Under the pieces are notes generated by a model. That model was not told the DNA's origin. It did not search any database and saw only the letters and a program-made list of their open reading frames with translations. A DNA stretch of 13,005 bases from Phoronis ovalis (lineage: Eukaryota; Phoronida; Phoronidae). Where the stretch lies: positions 1-13,005 of the forward strand of contig JAOXYB010105270.1 of the NCBI GenBank assembly GCA_028565635.1. The letters are read 5' to 3'. Both the position numbers and the translations under genes were made by a program. Shown piece by piece: positions 1 to 7,494 of this stretch (the stretch's first letter is position 1; each line of letters opens with the position of its first letter).

Positions 1-134
1 TATGTACGGGATAGCTAGAATGATCCTGCTAGTAGAATTACAAGCTATTACATTACATGAAAGTTCTATGTACGGGATATAGCTAGAATGATCCTGCTAG
101 TAGAATTACAAGCTATTACATTATATGAAAGTTC
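1..134. repeat. Two tandem copies of a 66-68 bp satellite unit
   Basis: Copy 1 (1-66) and copy 2 (67-134) both begin TATGTACGGGATA and end GAAAGTTC. They differ by a 2-base insertion in copy 2 (GGATATAGC against GGATAGC) and a C/T change near the end. A third copy starts at 135 (TATGCACGGGATAGC) but runs into a different sub-repeat after about 22 bases. The array is cut by the left edge of the window, so its true length is unknown. An open minus-strand frame across 66-323 is made only by this repetition. Confidence 0.93.
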
Positions 135-337
135 TATGCACGGGATAGCTAGAATGCATGTTATATTGATGTGTCGGTTAGCTAGAATCTTGTAGAATCC
201 TTGTAGAATCCTTGTTGAAGCATTCAAGTACCGGTTTGCTAGAATCCTTGTTATATTGATGTGTCGATTAGCTAGAATCCTTGTTGAAGCATTCAAGTAC
301 CGGTTAGCTGTTATACGAAGCATTGATATATCGGATA
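135..337. repeat. Interleaved 33-36 bp repeat array built on GCTAGAATCC
   Basis: Five imperfect units start with GCTAGAAT or GCTGTTAT at 148, 181, 238, 271 and 307. Two variants alternate: one continues TTATATTGATGTGTCG (units at 148 and 238), the other TTGAAGCATTCAAGTACCGG (units at 181 and 271). The unit at 181 also contains an 11-base stutter of TTGTAGAATCC. The alternation suggests a higher-order repeat of about 70 bp that arose from the 66-bp satellite on its left. In the minus-strand frame it reads as a repeated peptide, which I regard as an artefact. Confidence 0.88.
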
Positions 338-377
338 GTTACACGGATTCTAGATTTTAATGCTCACTACATTATTA

Positions 378-596
378 GGAGTTTTACGGTATTTATTGTT
401 CTTCAAGTTCCAGGGATTCAAGATTATTAGTGGTAATTAAATTATGTGAAGTTCTGCGGTATCTGGTACAAGGAATCTAGATTGATAGTAATATATACTT
501 GAATTATTTGAAGTTTTACGGTATTTCGCGTGTTTGAGCTTACGGGAAATTTACGGTATTTCATGTACTTAAGATTCCAGATTAGTAGTGGTAACT
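378..596. repeat. Diverged repeat block with TTTACGGTATTT boxes
   Basis: The box GAAGTTTTACGGTATTT or a close variant occurs at 378, 448, 510 and 545. Spacers are about 70, 62 and 35 bases and share pieces such as GATTCCAGATTAGTAGTGG, seen at about 571 and in altered form at about 415. This looks like an older, decayed continuation of the satellite on its left. Confidence 0.65.
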
Positions 597-639
597 GGGC
601 CGATTTCTGCTCTGGAATTAACTGACATTTTTTCAGGGC

Positions 640-802
640 TGAATCCCGGCTGAATTGTGATTGGCTTTATATAAAGTTAGAACTGCGTCTCCACCGCTTT
701 GGCCTGGAATATCGGCGTCACAAAAAAAAACAATTTACACATATAAGAAACGAGGAAAGGAGAGCATTAAGAGTCGAAGAGTTACCAAAGTTGCTTCATA
801 AG
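640..802 (+). promoter_or_regulatory. Candidate TATA promoter with possible first exon
   Basis: An inverted CCAAT (ATTGG, 660-664) sits directly before TATATAAAG (668-676). A TATA box there would place a start near 700, where the sequence becomes locally richer in G+C (TTTGGCCTGGAATATCGGCG). No ORF follows. At 800-806 the string ATAAG|GTAGGA is a weak splice donor, so the region could be a non-coding first exon of about 100 bases. The motifs are short and could occur by chance, and the CCAAT-to-TATA spacing is unusually tight. Confidence 0.25.
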
Positions 803-1020
803 GTAGGATTGAATTGTGTAAAGTCATCCGTATATCTAACTGAATAAATTAAGGTAACTAACGATTGCATATAATTGTAGAGGCGTTTTCTTAGATAAAC
901 ACATTTGATATTATCACGCTTGTTACATGTCTATTGTTTAAGTTTAATTGATAGAAAGATATATACCTGGTATATAATATTGGGATGTTTTTTCCACAAA
1001 AACTTGCTTGGTATAATAAT

Positions 1021-1128
1021 TATAGCCTCGTAAAGTGTATATCTCAATGAACAATCTAAAATTAAATATTAAATTATAGCCTCATGAAGTGTATATCTCA
1101 ATGAAGAATCTAAAATTAAATATTAAAT
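1021..1128. repeat. 54-bp tandem duplication
   Basis: Bases 1021-1074 and 1075-1128 are copies that differ at three positions (CCTCGTAAAG against CCTCATGAAG, and ATGAAC against ATGAAG). Each begins TATAGCCTC and ends AAATATTAAAT or similar. The near identity points to a recent duplication. Confidence 0.95.
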
Positions 1129-1499
1129 TTGAACGTTCGTCTAGACCTCCACTTCACTTTTATATAAATCCAGGTAACACGGGTACGTTTAATAATTGAT
1201 TTGTTTCTTTGTAGTGTTTTCATTCTCACACCTGTATGACCAAGCTCTTCAATAATTGCTAGATTGTTTAATTAACCGTGTCCAGTCTTTTGTTTTTATT
1301 CAATTAGCTTTCCTTGGTTTACAACCCAGCTGGGGACGAGTTTATTGTTAAAGTTTAATTACAATGAAAATTAGATTTCCGGACGAAAAGCCGCCAATTG
1401 TTTTTATCCCATCTTGTCTTTCTGCTCCATTCTTTTAAATTAAAAGACAATACTGTTGTTCGCGTTGCCCCCTCGCTAGTTTTTATTTAAAACTGAGAA
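1129..1499. other. Unique AT-rich non-coding stretch
   Basis: No gene is visible. TATATAAAT (1161-1169) is followed at once by TCCAG|GTAACA, a TATA-like motif next to a moderate donor. A 17-base perfect palindrome, TCTTTTAAATTAAAAGA, lies at 1431-1447. Neither is strong enough to annotate separately. Confidence 0.5.
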
Positions 1500-1660
1500 C
1501 CTACACTAATTAGCTTCAAGTCTAATTAAGCTGGTTCATTAATTAGCGCAGCAGATTTGTTGCTATTTTAAAGAAACTCACTGGGCACGTGCCAGGTTCA
1601 GCACCCTGGGGACGGAATATTCTTGAACAGTAGCCACGGTAACGTAAACAAACTTTTTAT
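1500..1660. promoter_or_regulatory. Enhancer-like cluster of binding-site motifs
   Basis: Within 160 bases there are three homeodomain-type TAATTA cores (CTAATTAG at 1506-1513, CTAATTAAG at 1522, ATTAATTAG near 1539). There is also a palindromic E-box, GGCACGTGCC (1584-1593), a CCCTGGGG block (near 1603), and a forkhead-type GTAAACAAAC (1644-1653). The mix of motif families and the lower AT bias stand out from the surrounding DNA. The assignment rests on motif shapes only. Confidence 0.3.
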
Positions 1661-1921
1661 AAATAAAAGATACGGAACATAATAGTTTCAGACTATGGTG
1701 GTTTGTGTGTCTTGTACAGTAAAGCTCGAGGCATATTAACAGCTTTGTGACATTTAGGATTTTTTAAGGTAAATCTAATTAATTCCTATTAATTTGGATG
1801 CATGGAAATAATTAAAGAAAAATAGTTTTTGCTAGACGAAGAAAAGTGCTGTCTGGAGTAGGGAAACTTAATTTGCATTCTACGTACATTTACTACACGT
1901 CATAACTTAGGGATATTTAAG

Positions 1922-1984
1922 GGTTCATCCTCGGGATAGTTAACGGTTAATCCTCGGGATAGTTAACGGTTAATCCTCGGGATA
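1922..1984. repeat. 23-bp minisatellite, 2.7 copies
   Basis: Units begin at 1922, 1945 and 1968 with GGTTAATCCTCGGGATA (first copy GGTTCATCC). Only one substitution separates the copies. The third copy is cut after 17 bases. A unit length of 23 is not a multiple of 3, so the array cannot encode a repeated peptide. Confidence 0.97.
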
Positions 1985-2243
1985 TGACTTCCATAAATTC
2001 AGACTCGGGGGTCCCAGTTGGACCTCCCAGTCCCTTTCAGTAGAGAATCCTAATTCCAGCTCCAGAATGATGTTGGTATAGTGATCCTGATATACTAATA
2101 CATGGGCATAAATCTTGTCGGTAGAGATATATACTATTCAAGAACTAGTAAGAATGTTATGGGTATAATTGTATCGTCAAAGAGCGATAAGGTTTTATCA
2201 GTTAATGATCTTCTCTGGTTTATTACCTGATTTATGGTACTCA

Positions 2244-2356
2244 GGGGGTCAGAAGCCGTACACGAGGGTAGGTGGGGGTCAGAAGCCGTACACGAGGGTA
2301 GGTGGGGGCCAGAAGCTGTACACGAGGGTAGGTGGGGGTCAGAAGCTGTACACGAG
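2244..2356. repeat. 30-bp minisatellite, 3.8 copies
   Basis: Units start at 2244, 2274, 2304 and 2334 with GGGGGTCAGAAGCCGTACAC. The last unit is cut after 23 bases. Copies 3 and 4 share a C-to-T change (GCTGTA against GCCGTA), which shows the order of duplication. Because 30 is divisible by 3, the array holds open frames of 71 codons on the plus strand and 80 on the minus strand. The peptides are just the repeat translated, so I do not call genes. Confidence 0.97.
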
Positions 2357-2704
2357 TACATATGCGGGGTTAACATTATTTTGAGTTAACTCAGCAGTCT
2401 GCGCTCAGATTACTTGCATATTAATATTGTAATATTTTTATACATTAAAGATCGTAAAAAATGCCAGATATTCATTTTAGTTAATATATATACTTGCGTT
2501 ATATCCGGGTATTATAAATGGGGGATTTGAAACTGGCTAAATATTTTGGTACCAAGTGAAGATAATAATGATGGCTTAATGTTTTAGTCTAAAAAAGCAT
2601 TCATTTCTTATTTTGTATAATGTCTTTGTTCTTAAATCTCGTGTCTCTGCCAGTTTAAAATCGGCCTCGTAAAAGTGATAACACAGCTAAATTGAAGAAA
2701 GAAT
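2357..2704. other. Unique AT-rich stretch, nothing recognised
   Basis: No coding potential, RNA gene or repeat array is visible. The string GGCCTCGTAAAAGTG near 2664 weakly echoes AGCCTCGTAAAGTG in the 54-bp duplication at 1021, which may be chance. Confidence 0.5.
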
Positions 2705-2738
2705 CTTATTTATATAACAATATATTTATATGTATAGG

Positions 2739-2772
2739 TATATATATATATATATATATAGATAGATAGATA
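2739..2772. repeat. Compound microsatellite (TA)11(GATA)3
   Basis: Eleven TA dinucleotides (2739-2760) run directly into three GATA tetranucleotides (2761-2772). The flanks are TATA-rich for a further 35 bases on the left and about 20 on the right. It is likely to vary in length between individuals. Confidence 0.98.
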
Positions 2773-2785
2773 TGTATATATTTGT

Positions 2786-4048
2786 GAAAATGCTAGAAAA
2801 GTTGTCGGCTTTTAAAAAAACGAATGCGTCCAACTTATTTGTCATACGAGTGGTATACACATCTTTTTTATTTTTTACATTATGTTTTTTCATTTCAATC
2901 GTTGTTACGGAAATATTTGATAAAATTGCTTTCTAAAACAACAGCTGATAATAACTACCTAACCAAAAGAAGTGTTGAGTGTTGGGTGCCTGTGATGAGG
3001 CCAATCTTAAACACACGCAGGTGGCCGTCTGCACGTATTGCAGCGAATTAGGAAAAATAGCTCAAAATATTACAAGGAAATTCGTGTCATGTCAACATAA
3101 ACCAGTTATTATACCCTTTGTAATACTATTATAATCGATTCATTGTTGAATTCTATCAAAAATGAATTTGCTATACTTAAATCATTTTTGATTTAACATC
3201 TTTTTATTGGTTTATAATAATGGCGCATAATGACATTTGTTTTAAAATAAACAGAAATCTTTTAAGCTGTATTTAAAATAAACAACAAACGGTAATTAAT
3301 TAAGGACGGAATGTAAGGCGATACTGTCCGGCCAGGTGCTTGTGCTGTACACATGTGTAAAGAAGCTTTTATACTCTCATATAAAATAAGAAAATTGAGA
3401 CCAAAAACAAACTTATTTCGTGTCCACTTGAATGGTAATAAATAATGGGTCTGTGATATAGATTACATGTGAACAAGATTAGAATGTCAGATAAAACAAC
3501 AAAAATAATGAATTCAAAACAAAACTCCAACGATCGTTTTATTTTTTGCTTTATTTACGGGAGGTTTTATGTCAGAAATGATCCTGATGGATGAATAGCT
3601 TACTGACTTCATATTTATATACACAACAATAACGTATCAAATGAACATCTTTGAAATCGGCTCATGTATCCGCGGCCTGAAGGAAAATTAGCAAGCAGGG
3701 TGGGAACTTAAAATAGGGTGGGCGAGAGATCCTGATGGGGTCGTCTGAGCGGAACTGTGCGTGTGAAGATATAGTCGTGGTTAGGTGGCGGATTTAGGGG
3801 AGATACAGGGATGCTTCTTGCAATATTAGTGCCAGAGGCTTAAAGTTGTTTTTTATTGTTATGATAACTTTTTTTTTTATTATTCTAATAACTATTAATT
3901 TATAAGCAATATCTTATAAAAGAATCCATAGAGCTCTTTTATCTGTTTTTTTTTGTACTGTAAGAACTGGAAAGCTTTTGCAAGCATATCTATGTGACGT
4001 GTGTATTCGTCTGTTTCATGCTCTTGCAGAATATAGTTACTTTGTTTA
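2786..4048. other. Long AT-rich non-coding stretch
   Basis: No gene is recognised; a 75-codon plus frame at 2824-3051 has no domain-like features. Small structures are visible. There is an 11-bp perfect hairpin at 3155-3192. The 11-mer GATCCTGATGG occurs at 3580 and 3728. AGGGTGGG is duplicated at 3697 and 3715 inside a purine-rich patch (3690-3800). A partial CTCF-like string, GCAGGTGGCC, lies near 3018, matching 10 of 13 consensus positions and too weak to call. Confidence 0.5.
3155..3192. repeat. 11-bp perfect inverted repeat, 16-base loop
   Basis: ATCAAAAATGA (3155-3165) is the exact reverse complement of TCATTTTTGAT (3182-3192). The stem is AT-rich and does not extend outward. It is not a terminator in any bacterial sense here; it is a short palindrome of unknown meaning. 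Confidence 0.8.
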
Positions 4049-4152
4049 TATGTTTACAGACTTATTAATGTGTACACCTTGTTTTCTTACTCGCCGTTTG
4101 TATGTTTACAGACTTATTAACTTGTACACCTTGTTTTCATACTCGCGGTTTT
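4049..4152. repeat. 52-bp tandem duplication
   Basis: Copies run 4049-4100 and 4101-4152, both starting TATGTTTACAGACTTATTAA. They differ at about five positions (for example ATGTGTACACC against CTTGTACACC). The copies lie inside an open plus frame (3978-4286, 102 codons). That frame has no codon bias or domain I can see, and its length is partly due to this duplication. Confidence 0.93.
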
Positions 4153-4417
4153 ATACAGATCAGTATCAGCGTTCATCTTTGTATATTTGTTTATTTATTC
4201 GTCTACTAAGTAGCATATTGTTTCCTTACGGTTGTCATAAACCCTCTACAAGTTATCTATACACAATAACTAAAGACGCATATTAGCATATCTGACTACT
4301 TATTTAGCGTTGAAGATTTCTTGATAAAGTTCCCAGTTCAATTGTTTACGTTTATATGTAATAATTTAACTATAACGGTTGAGCGTTAAGTAGTTTTCTG
4401 TTTGGTTAACTGCAGTT

Positions 4418-4492
4418 GTTAAGTATCTGTATGTATGTCTAATAGTTACGTAGCAGCTTTAGGTTAAGTGTCTGTATTTGTATCTAACAGTT
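4418..4492. repeat. Diverged direct repeat, 45-base period
   Basis: GTTAAGTATCTGTATGTATG (from 4418) and GTTAAGTGTCTGTATTTGTA (from 4463) begin two 30-base copies that match at 25 of 30 positions. A 15-base spacer separates them. Confidence 0.7.
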
Positions 4493-4952
4493 GCAATGTT
4501 TCGTACTACGCAATGCGGTAATTATTTGACATGTACGGTGTGTAATTGAGTACATCGACCCCAGTATCAATGCCGACTTTATTTACTCATCAAACATTCA
4601 ATGCACCAGACCATTAACACTAACCGGCTGTACTACTGAGTTAAATAGAGATTAATTAATCCACGATAGTCCCTACAGAGATAAATTACATATATATATA
4701 TATTATTAACATTTAATATTTTTTAAAAGTATTTTTTGTTCACACACTTTATATCAACAGTGGTAAAGCATTCTATGATTTCCGAAAACGGATTTATATT
4801 TCTTTATGTATGTTTAAGTATCAGGACAGATAAGGAGGTGTATCCTAAGTAATTAACTGGCGCGTTGAACTTTACAACTACTGTTCATGGTTCTTAACCG
4901 GAATAGTGTTTAGACTTCCAGTACTTCATTAATGTTGAAAGAAAGATGTCTT
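4493..4952. other. Unique AT-rich stretch with short (AT)7 run
   Basis: Apart from an (AT)7 microsatellite at 4690-4703, no repeat, RNA gene or coding frame stands out here. Confidence 0.5.
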
Positions 4953-5024
4953 CGCTGGACCTGTCGCTGGACCTGTCACTGGACCTGTCGCTGGACCTGT
5001 CGCTGGACCTGTCGCTGGACCTGT
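4953..5024. repeat. 12-bp minisatellite CGCTGGACCTGT, 6 copies
   Basis: Six head-to-tail units start at 4953, 4965, 4977, 4989, 5001 and 5013. Only the third differs (CACTGG). The near-perfect identity indicates recent expansion. The unit is a multiple of 3 and contains no stop in several frames, but no usable start or flanking coding signal exists. Confidence 0.98.
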
Positions 5025-5150
5025 AGAGTCCTTCTGTAGCAAGTCAATAATATGAGTTTACGGCCAATTTTTTGTTTGTTTTAAACTAAAAATCAAGAAG
5101 AAGTTAAAAGTCTCCTTCTTGTGTACTTTTTGTTTAATCCAGAAACGAAT

Positions 5151-5294
5151 CCCACGCGGGGTCCAGGCTGTTACGTATTCCCACGCGGGGCCCAGACTGT
5201 TACGTATTCCCACGCGGGGCCCAGACTGTTACGTATTCCCACGCGGGGTCCAGGCTGTGACGCATTCCCACGCGGGGCCAGGCTGTTACGTATT
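5151..5294. repeat. 29-bp GC-rich minisatellite, 5 copies
   Basis: Units begin CCCACGCGGGG at 5151, 5180, 5209, 5238 and 5267. Each continues with a CCAGNCTGTTACGTATT half. Copies 2 and 3 share CCCAGACTG, copies 1 and 4 share TCCAGGCTG, and the fifth has lost one base. Each unit carries several CpGs, so the array is a small CpG-rich island in AT-rich DNA. The 29-base unit rotates the reading frame, so a plus frame of 127 codons passing through it (5119-5502) is not a credible protein. Confidence 0.97.
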
Positions 5295-5340
5295 TCTTAG
5301 TTTAAGTTTGCTTTTTAATTTTGAACAAATTGTGTTATTA

Positions 5341-5445
5341 GCCACATTCTTGTTATTTGCCACATTCTTGTTATTTGCCACATTCTTGTTATTTGCCACA
5401 TTCTTGTTATTTGCCACATTCTTGTTATTTGCCACATTCTTGTTA
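5341..5445. repeat. 18-bp minisatellite, nearly 6 copies
   Basis: GCCACATTCTTGTTATTT repeats exactly from 5341, 5359, 5377, 5395 and 5413, with a 15-base partial copy at 5431. It translates as repeating FLLFAT on the plus strand and NKNVAN on the minus strand, which explains the open frames there. No start context, splice frame or flanking domain supports a real protein. Confidence 0.97.
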
Positions 5446-5559
5446 CCAGTTAGCAGGAATTTTGGCAAATCTTTAAAGAGTTTAGTTAATAAGAAAATAT
5501 AAATTAAAATTAGAATTTGTAGAACTTTTTAAAGATTTGAAACATAAAGTACTTTAATA

Positions 5560-5720
5560 AGTTCTTTAATTCTGCAGAAGACTCTTGGAGCCGCGTGCTG
5601 TTCGTTAAGTTTAAATCGATGTGACAAATTAGCGCCGGCAGGTGGCGGGTTAATTTGTAAAAACATTGACTAATTGATTTGAAGTAACCGCTGATTTTAA
5701 TTAGACACAATTAACATTCC
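5560..5720. promoter_or_regulatory. Enhancer/insulator-like block with CTCF-type motif
   Basis: CCGGCAGGTGGCG (5635-5647, plus orientation) matches 12 of 13 positions of the animal CTCF core consensus CCASYAGRKGGCR. It also contains an E-box, CAGGTG. Around it are AAATTAGCGCC, CTAATTGATT and TTTTAATTAGA, which are homeodomain-like. The block is less AT-rich than its flanks. This is a motif match only: under equal base use, about 0.4 such one-mismatch sites are expected by chance in 13 kb on both strands. Confidence 0.35.
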
Positions 5721-5748
5721 TTTCGCTAACTGAAGTAAATAATACTCC

Positions 5749-5768
5749 GGGTAACCTGGGTAACCTGG
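5749..5768. repeat. Two copies of 9-bp GGGTAACCT
   Basis: GGGTAACCT occurs at 5749 and 5758, followed by GG. Each contains the palindrome GGTAACC. A related GGTTACC occurs at 5824. Confidence 0.8.
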
Positions 5769-5859
5769 CCTTTAACGGTTCTTACGTTGGAAATGTTACG
5801 TGCAGTACCAGCTACGCATGGCAGGTTACCATCATGAACGTTAAGTAAGGTACCTCATA

Positions 5860-5929
5860 CCCCGGAGCTCTCCCGTAACACCTTGGAGCTCATCCCCCGG
5901 GGCTCTCCCGCAGCACCTTGGAGCTCCTC
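5860..5929. repeat. 35-bp GC-rich tandem duplication
   Basis: Copies at 5860-5894 and 5895-5929 both start CCCCGG and share GCTCTCCCG followed by CACCTTGGAGCTC. They differ at about four bases. A third fragment, CCTCGGGGG, follows. The block includes repeated SacI-type GAGCTC hexamers and is much richer in G+C than its surroundings. Confidence 0.88.
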
Positions 5930-6188
5930 CTCGGGGGATCGACATCTAGAGTTTTAAACAGTAGTTAATGCTAATATTATGATAGATAAAACGGATAGGA
6001 GGGATGATAAACTGATTAACGCGGGATATTTTGTTAAGGGTATGAGTGCCATTAAACCTTTACAACGTGGAAAAACAAATTTAAAAAACGTCCACCCCGG
6101 AACCCCACTCCTAAATTTTTTAATGCCGTCGAAATTCTTACAGGAATTCTGTTTCCTCATCAAAGTCGACGAGACTGTTAATAATTGA

Positions 6189-7003
6189 ATCACATTCCAG
6201 CTTTGGTTTCACGTACGATACCGTACAAATGTAAACAAATTAGATTCAGTGCGGCAAGCATGCGTTCTTCATTCAAAAGCTTGTTCAGTAATTATAGTAA
6301 TTAAAGAAAACGTATCGCTTTAATTATCGGCTGCCAACATAATGAATCGCTGATTAGTCCACTAACCCTCATACACAGCGGGAAGCCTATAACTATTACA
6401 CATGTTCTAACATAACTTACCTAAAATCATTCTTTTAACATTGAATTTAGTATATTTGTTTGTCTGTTTAAGATCTTGTAGTTGGATTGAACATTCGTTA
6501 TTTACAAGTGAACCCTTACCGTGACTGTACGCTTATCTGACGAACGTTGTTTGCCGTGACAATTACTGAGTCTTACCATCACCGCCAAACAGTACTTTGT
6601 CTTACATACATGCATATATATGCTTGTCAATTACGTCCCGGGGGCGGGTGGAGGGGGCACACAAATACTTTTAGATGGGACGCGGGGCGGGACGGAGTGT
6701 TAGCACTTTGGATTGGATTGTATGCTGTTCACTTTTACTGTTGGATTGCTATCAACTGCGCATGTCTGCTGCAAAAATGTCACAGGATTTACGATTAATC
6801 TATTTTCTGTTCCTGCACCATAATGCCCCGGGGTACGTGTAATCATAAACCAGCCCCCTTTGTATCGCTAGCAGTATAATAAGCGGAGGAAAAGACCAGT
6901 ATGTGATTATAACAAAAAAAATCCATGTTTATCACACAATATCACTTTTACACAAAAATATAAAATATTTTGCTCCGGGGCATTTTGTGTAATCTGAAAA
7001 ATG
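6189..7003. other. Non-coding stretch with a G-rich patch
   Basis: Bases 6640-6696 hold six runs of three or more G on the plus strand (GGGGGCGGGTGGAGGGGG, then GGGACGCGGGGCGGGACGG), split by a 25-base AT-rich gap. They include KLF/Sp-type GGGCGGG boxes. An ATTGG repeat (TTGGATTGGATTG, near 6709) follows within 20 bases. This could be a promoter-type GC box cluster. An 83-codon plus frame (6547-6798) runs through it but has no recognisable domain. A loose direct repeat links 6824 (GCCCCGGGG) and 6972 (GCTCCGGGG), each followed by GTGTAATC. Confidence 0.45.
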
Positions 7004-7073
7004 CGCAAACCATCACAGATAAACAACCTGGTTTAATTCGCAAACCATCACTGATAAACAACATAGTTGAATG
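7004..7073. repeat. 35-bp tandem duplication
   Basis: CGCAAACCATCACAGATAAA at 7004 and CGCAAACCATCACTGATAAA at 7039 begin two copies of 35 bases. They diverge mainly in the last ten bases of each unit. Confidence 0.92.
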
Positions 7074-7152
7074 CAGTTGACTGTAGACGCCAAGCATTAC
7101 GTACATGACGACAGATATTGTACACATATCAGACATTTATATGACTACACGA

Positions 7153-7306
7153 CATTGTTGGGTACTTCCTCCATAAGAACAACACGAAAATTATTATTTT
7201 ATTTTTATACTGTTAATCTTTTCTTCTTGGAAATGCTTCAAAGATTTATGATCATTTATTAATAATATTTTTCGTGTTGTTCTTATGGAGGAATTCCCCA
7301 TTGTTG
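7153..7306. mobile_element. 138-bp palindromic MITE with 8-bp target duplication (Merlin-like)
   Basis: The element spans 7161-7298. Its termini are inverted repeats of 38 bases (7161-7198 and 7261-7298) that match at 35 positions; the mismatches are at TIR bases 3, 5 and 31. The left end begins GGTACTTCCTCCATAAGAAC and the right end, read inward, begins GGGAATTCCTCCATAAGAAC. The direct repeat CATTGTTG flanks it exactly (7153-7160 and 7299-7306). The 62-base core is AT-rich and encodes nothing, so the copy is non-autonomous and needs a transposase supplied elsewhere. Eight-base duplications occur with hAT, P and Merlin elements. TIRs starting GG rather than CA favour Merlin (IS1016-type DDE transposase). 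The MITE structure is directly visible; the superfamily is inference. Confidence 0.85.
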
Positions 7307-7432
7307 AGACGCCAGATATTTGCATGATAACTCACTGGACATCATCATAATTCCGGCGGCATGCGCACGCACTTGAATTAAAATCCTTTTAATCATGAGA
7401 TGCAGTGTTACATTAACCACTGATGACATAGA

Positions 7433-7494
7433 CAACTACATAACATTACAACTACATAACACTACAACTACATAACATTACAACTACATAACAC
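7433..7494. repeat. 16-bp minisatellite CAACTACATAACATTA, 4 copies
   Basis: Units start at 7433, 7449, 7465 and 7481. The second has CACTA in place of CATTA, and the last is cut short where ACACGTGACC begins. That junction creates a CACGTGAC E-box. Confidence 0.96.

Noticed and set aside
1921-1984. tRNA or SINE B-box (GGGTTCATCC)
   Set aside because: It lacks the GGTTCGANTCC core, is part of a 23-bp tandem repeat, and no A-box or cloverleaf can be formed.
2244-2356. CRISPR-like array
   Set aside because: Copies are directly adjacent with no unique spacers, and the context is eukaryotic. The same holds for the 29-bp array at 5151-5294.
2134-2384. Overlapping open frames on both strands with repetitive peptides
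   Set aside because: They are a direct result of the 30-bp minisatellite, whose length is a multiple of 3 and which lacks stops in these frames. The flanks have no coding signal.
3155-3192. Rho-independent terminator
   Set aside because: The stem is AT-rich, lacks a U-tract, and there is no bacterial gene context.
3978-4286. 102-codon plus frame rich in Tyr, Leu and Cys
   Set aside because: Half of it is the 52-bp duplication and the rest has no recognisable motif. The amino-acid bias follows the AT-rich base composition.
5119-5502. 127-codon plus frame, longest in the window
   Set aside because: It crosses the 29-bp and 18-bp arrays. The first array rotates its frame and the second gives repeated FLLFAT. 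Homopolymer-like translation of minisatellites is not evidence for a gene.
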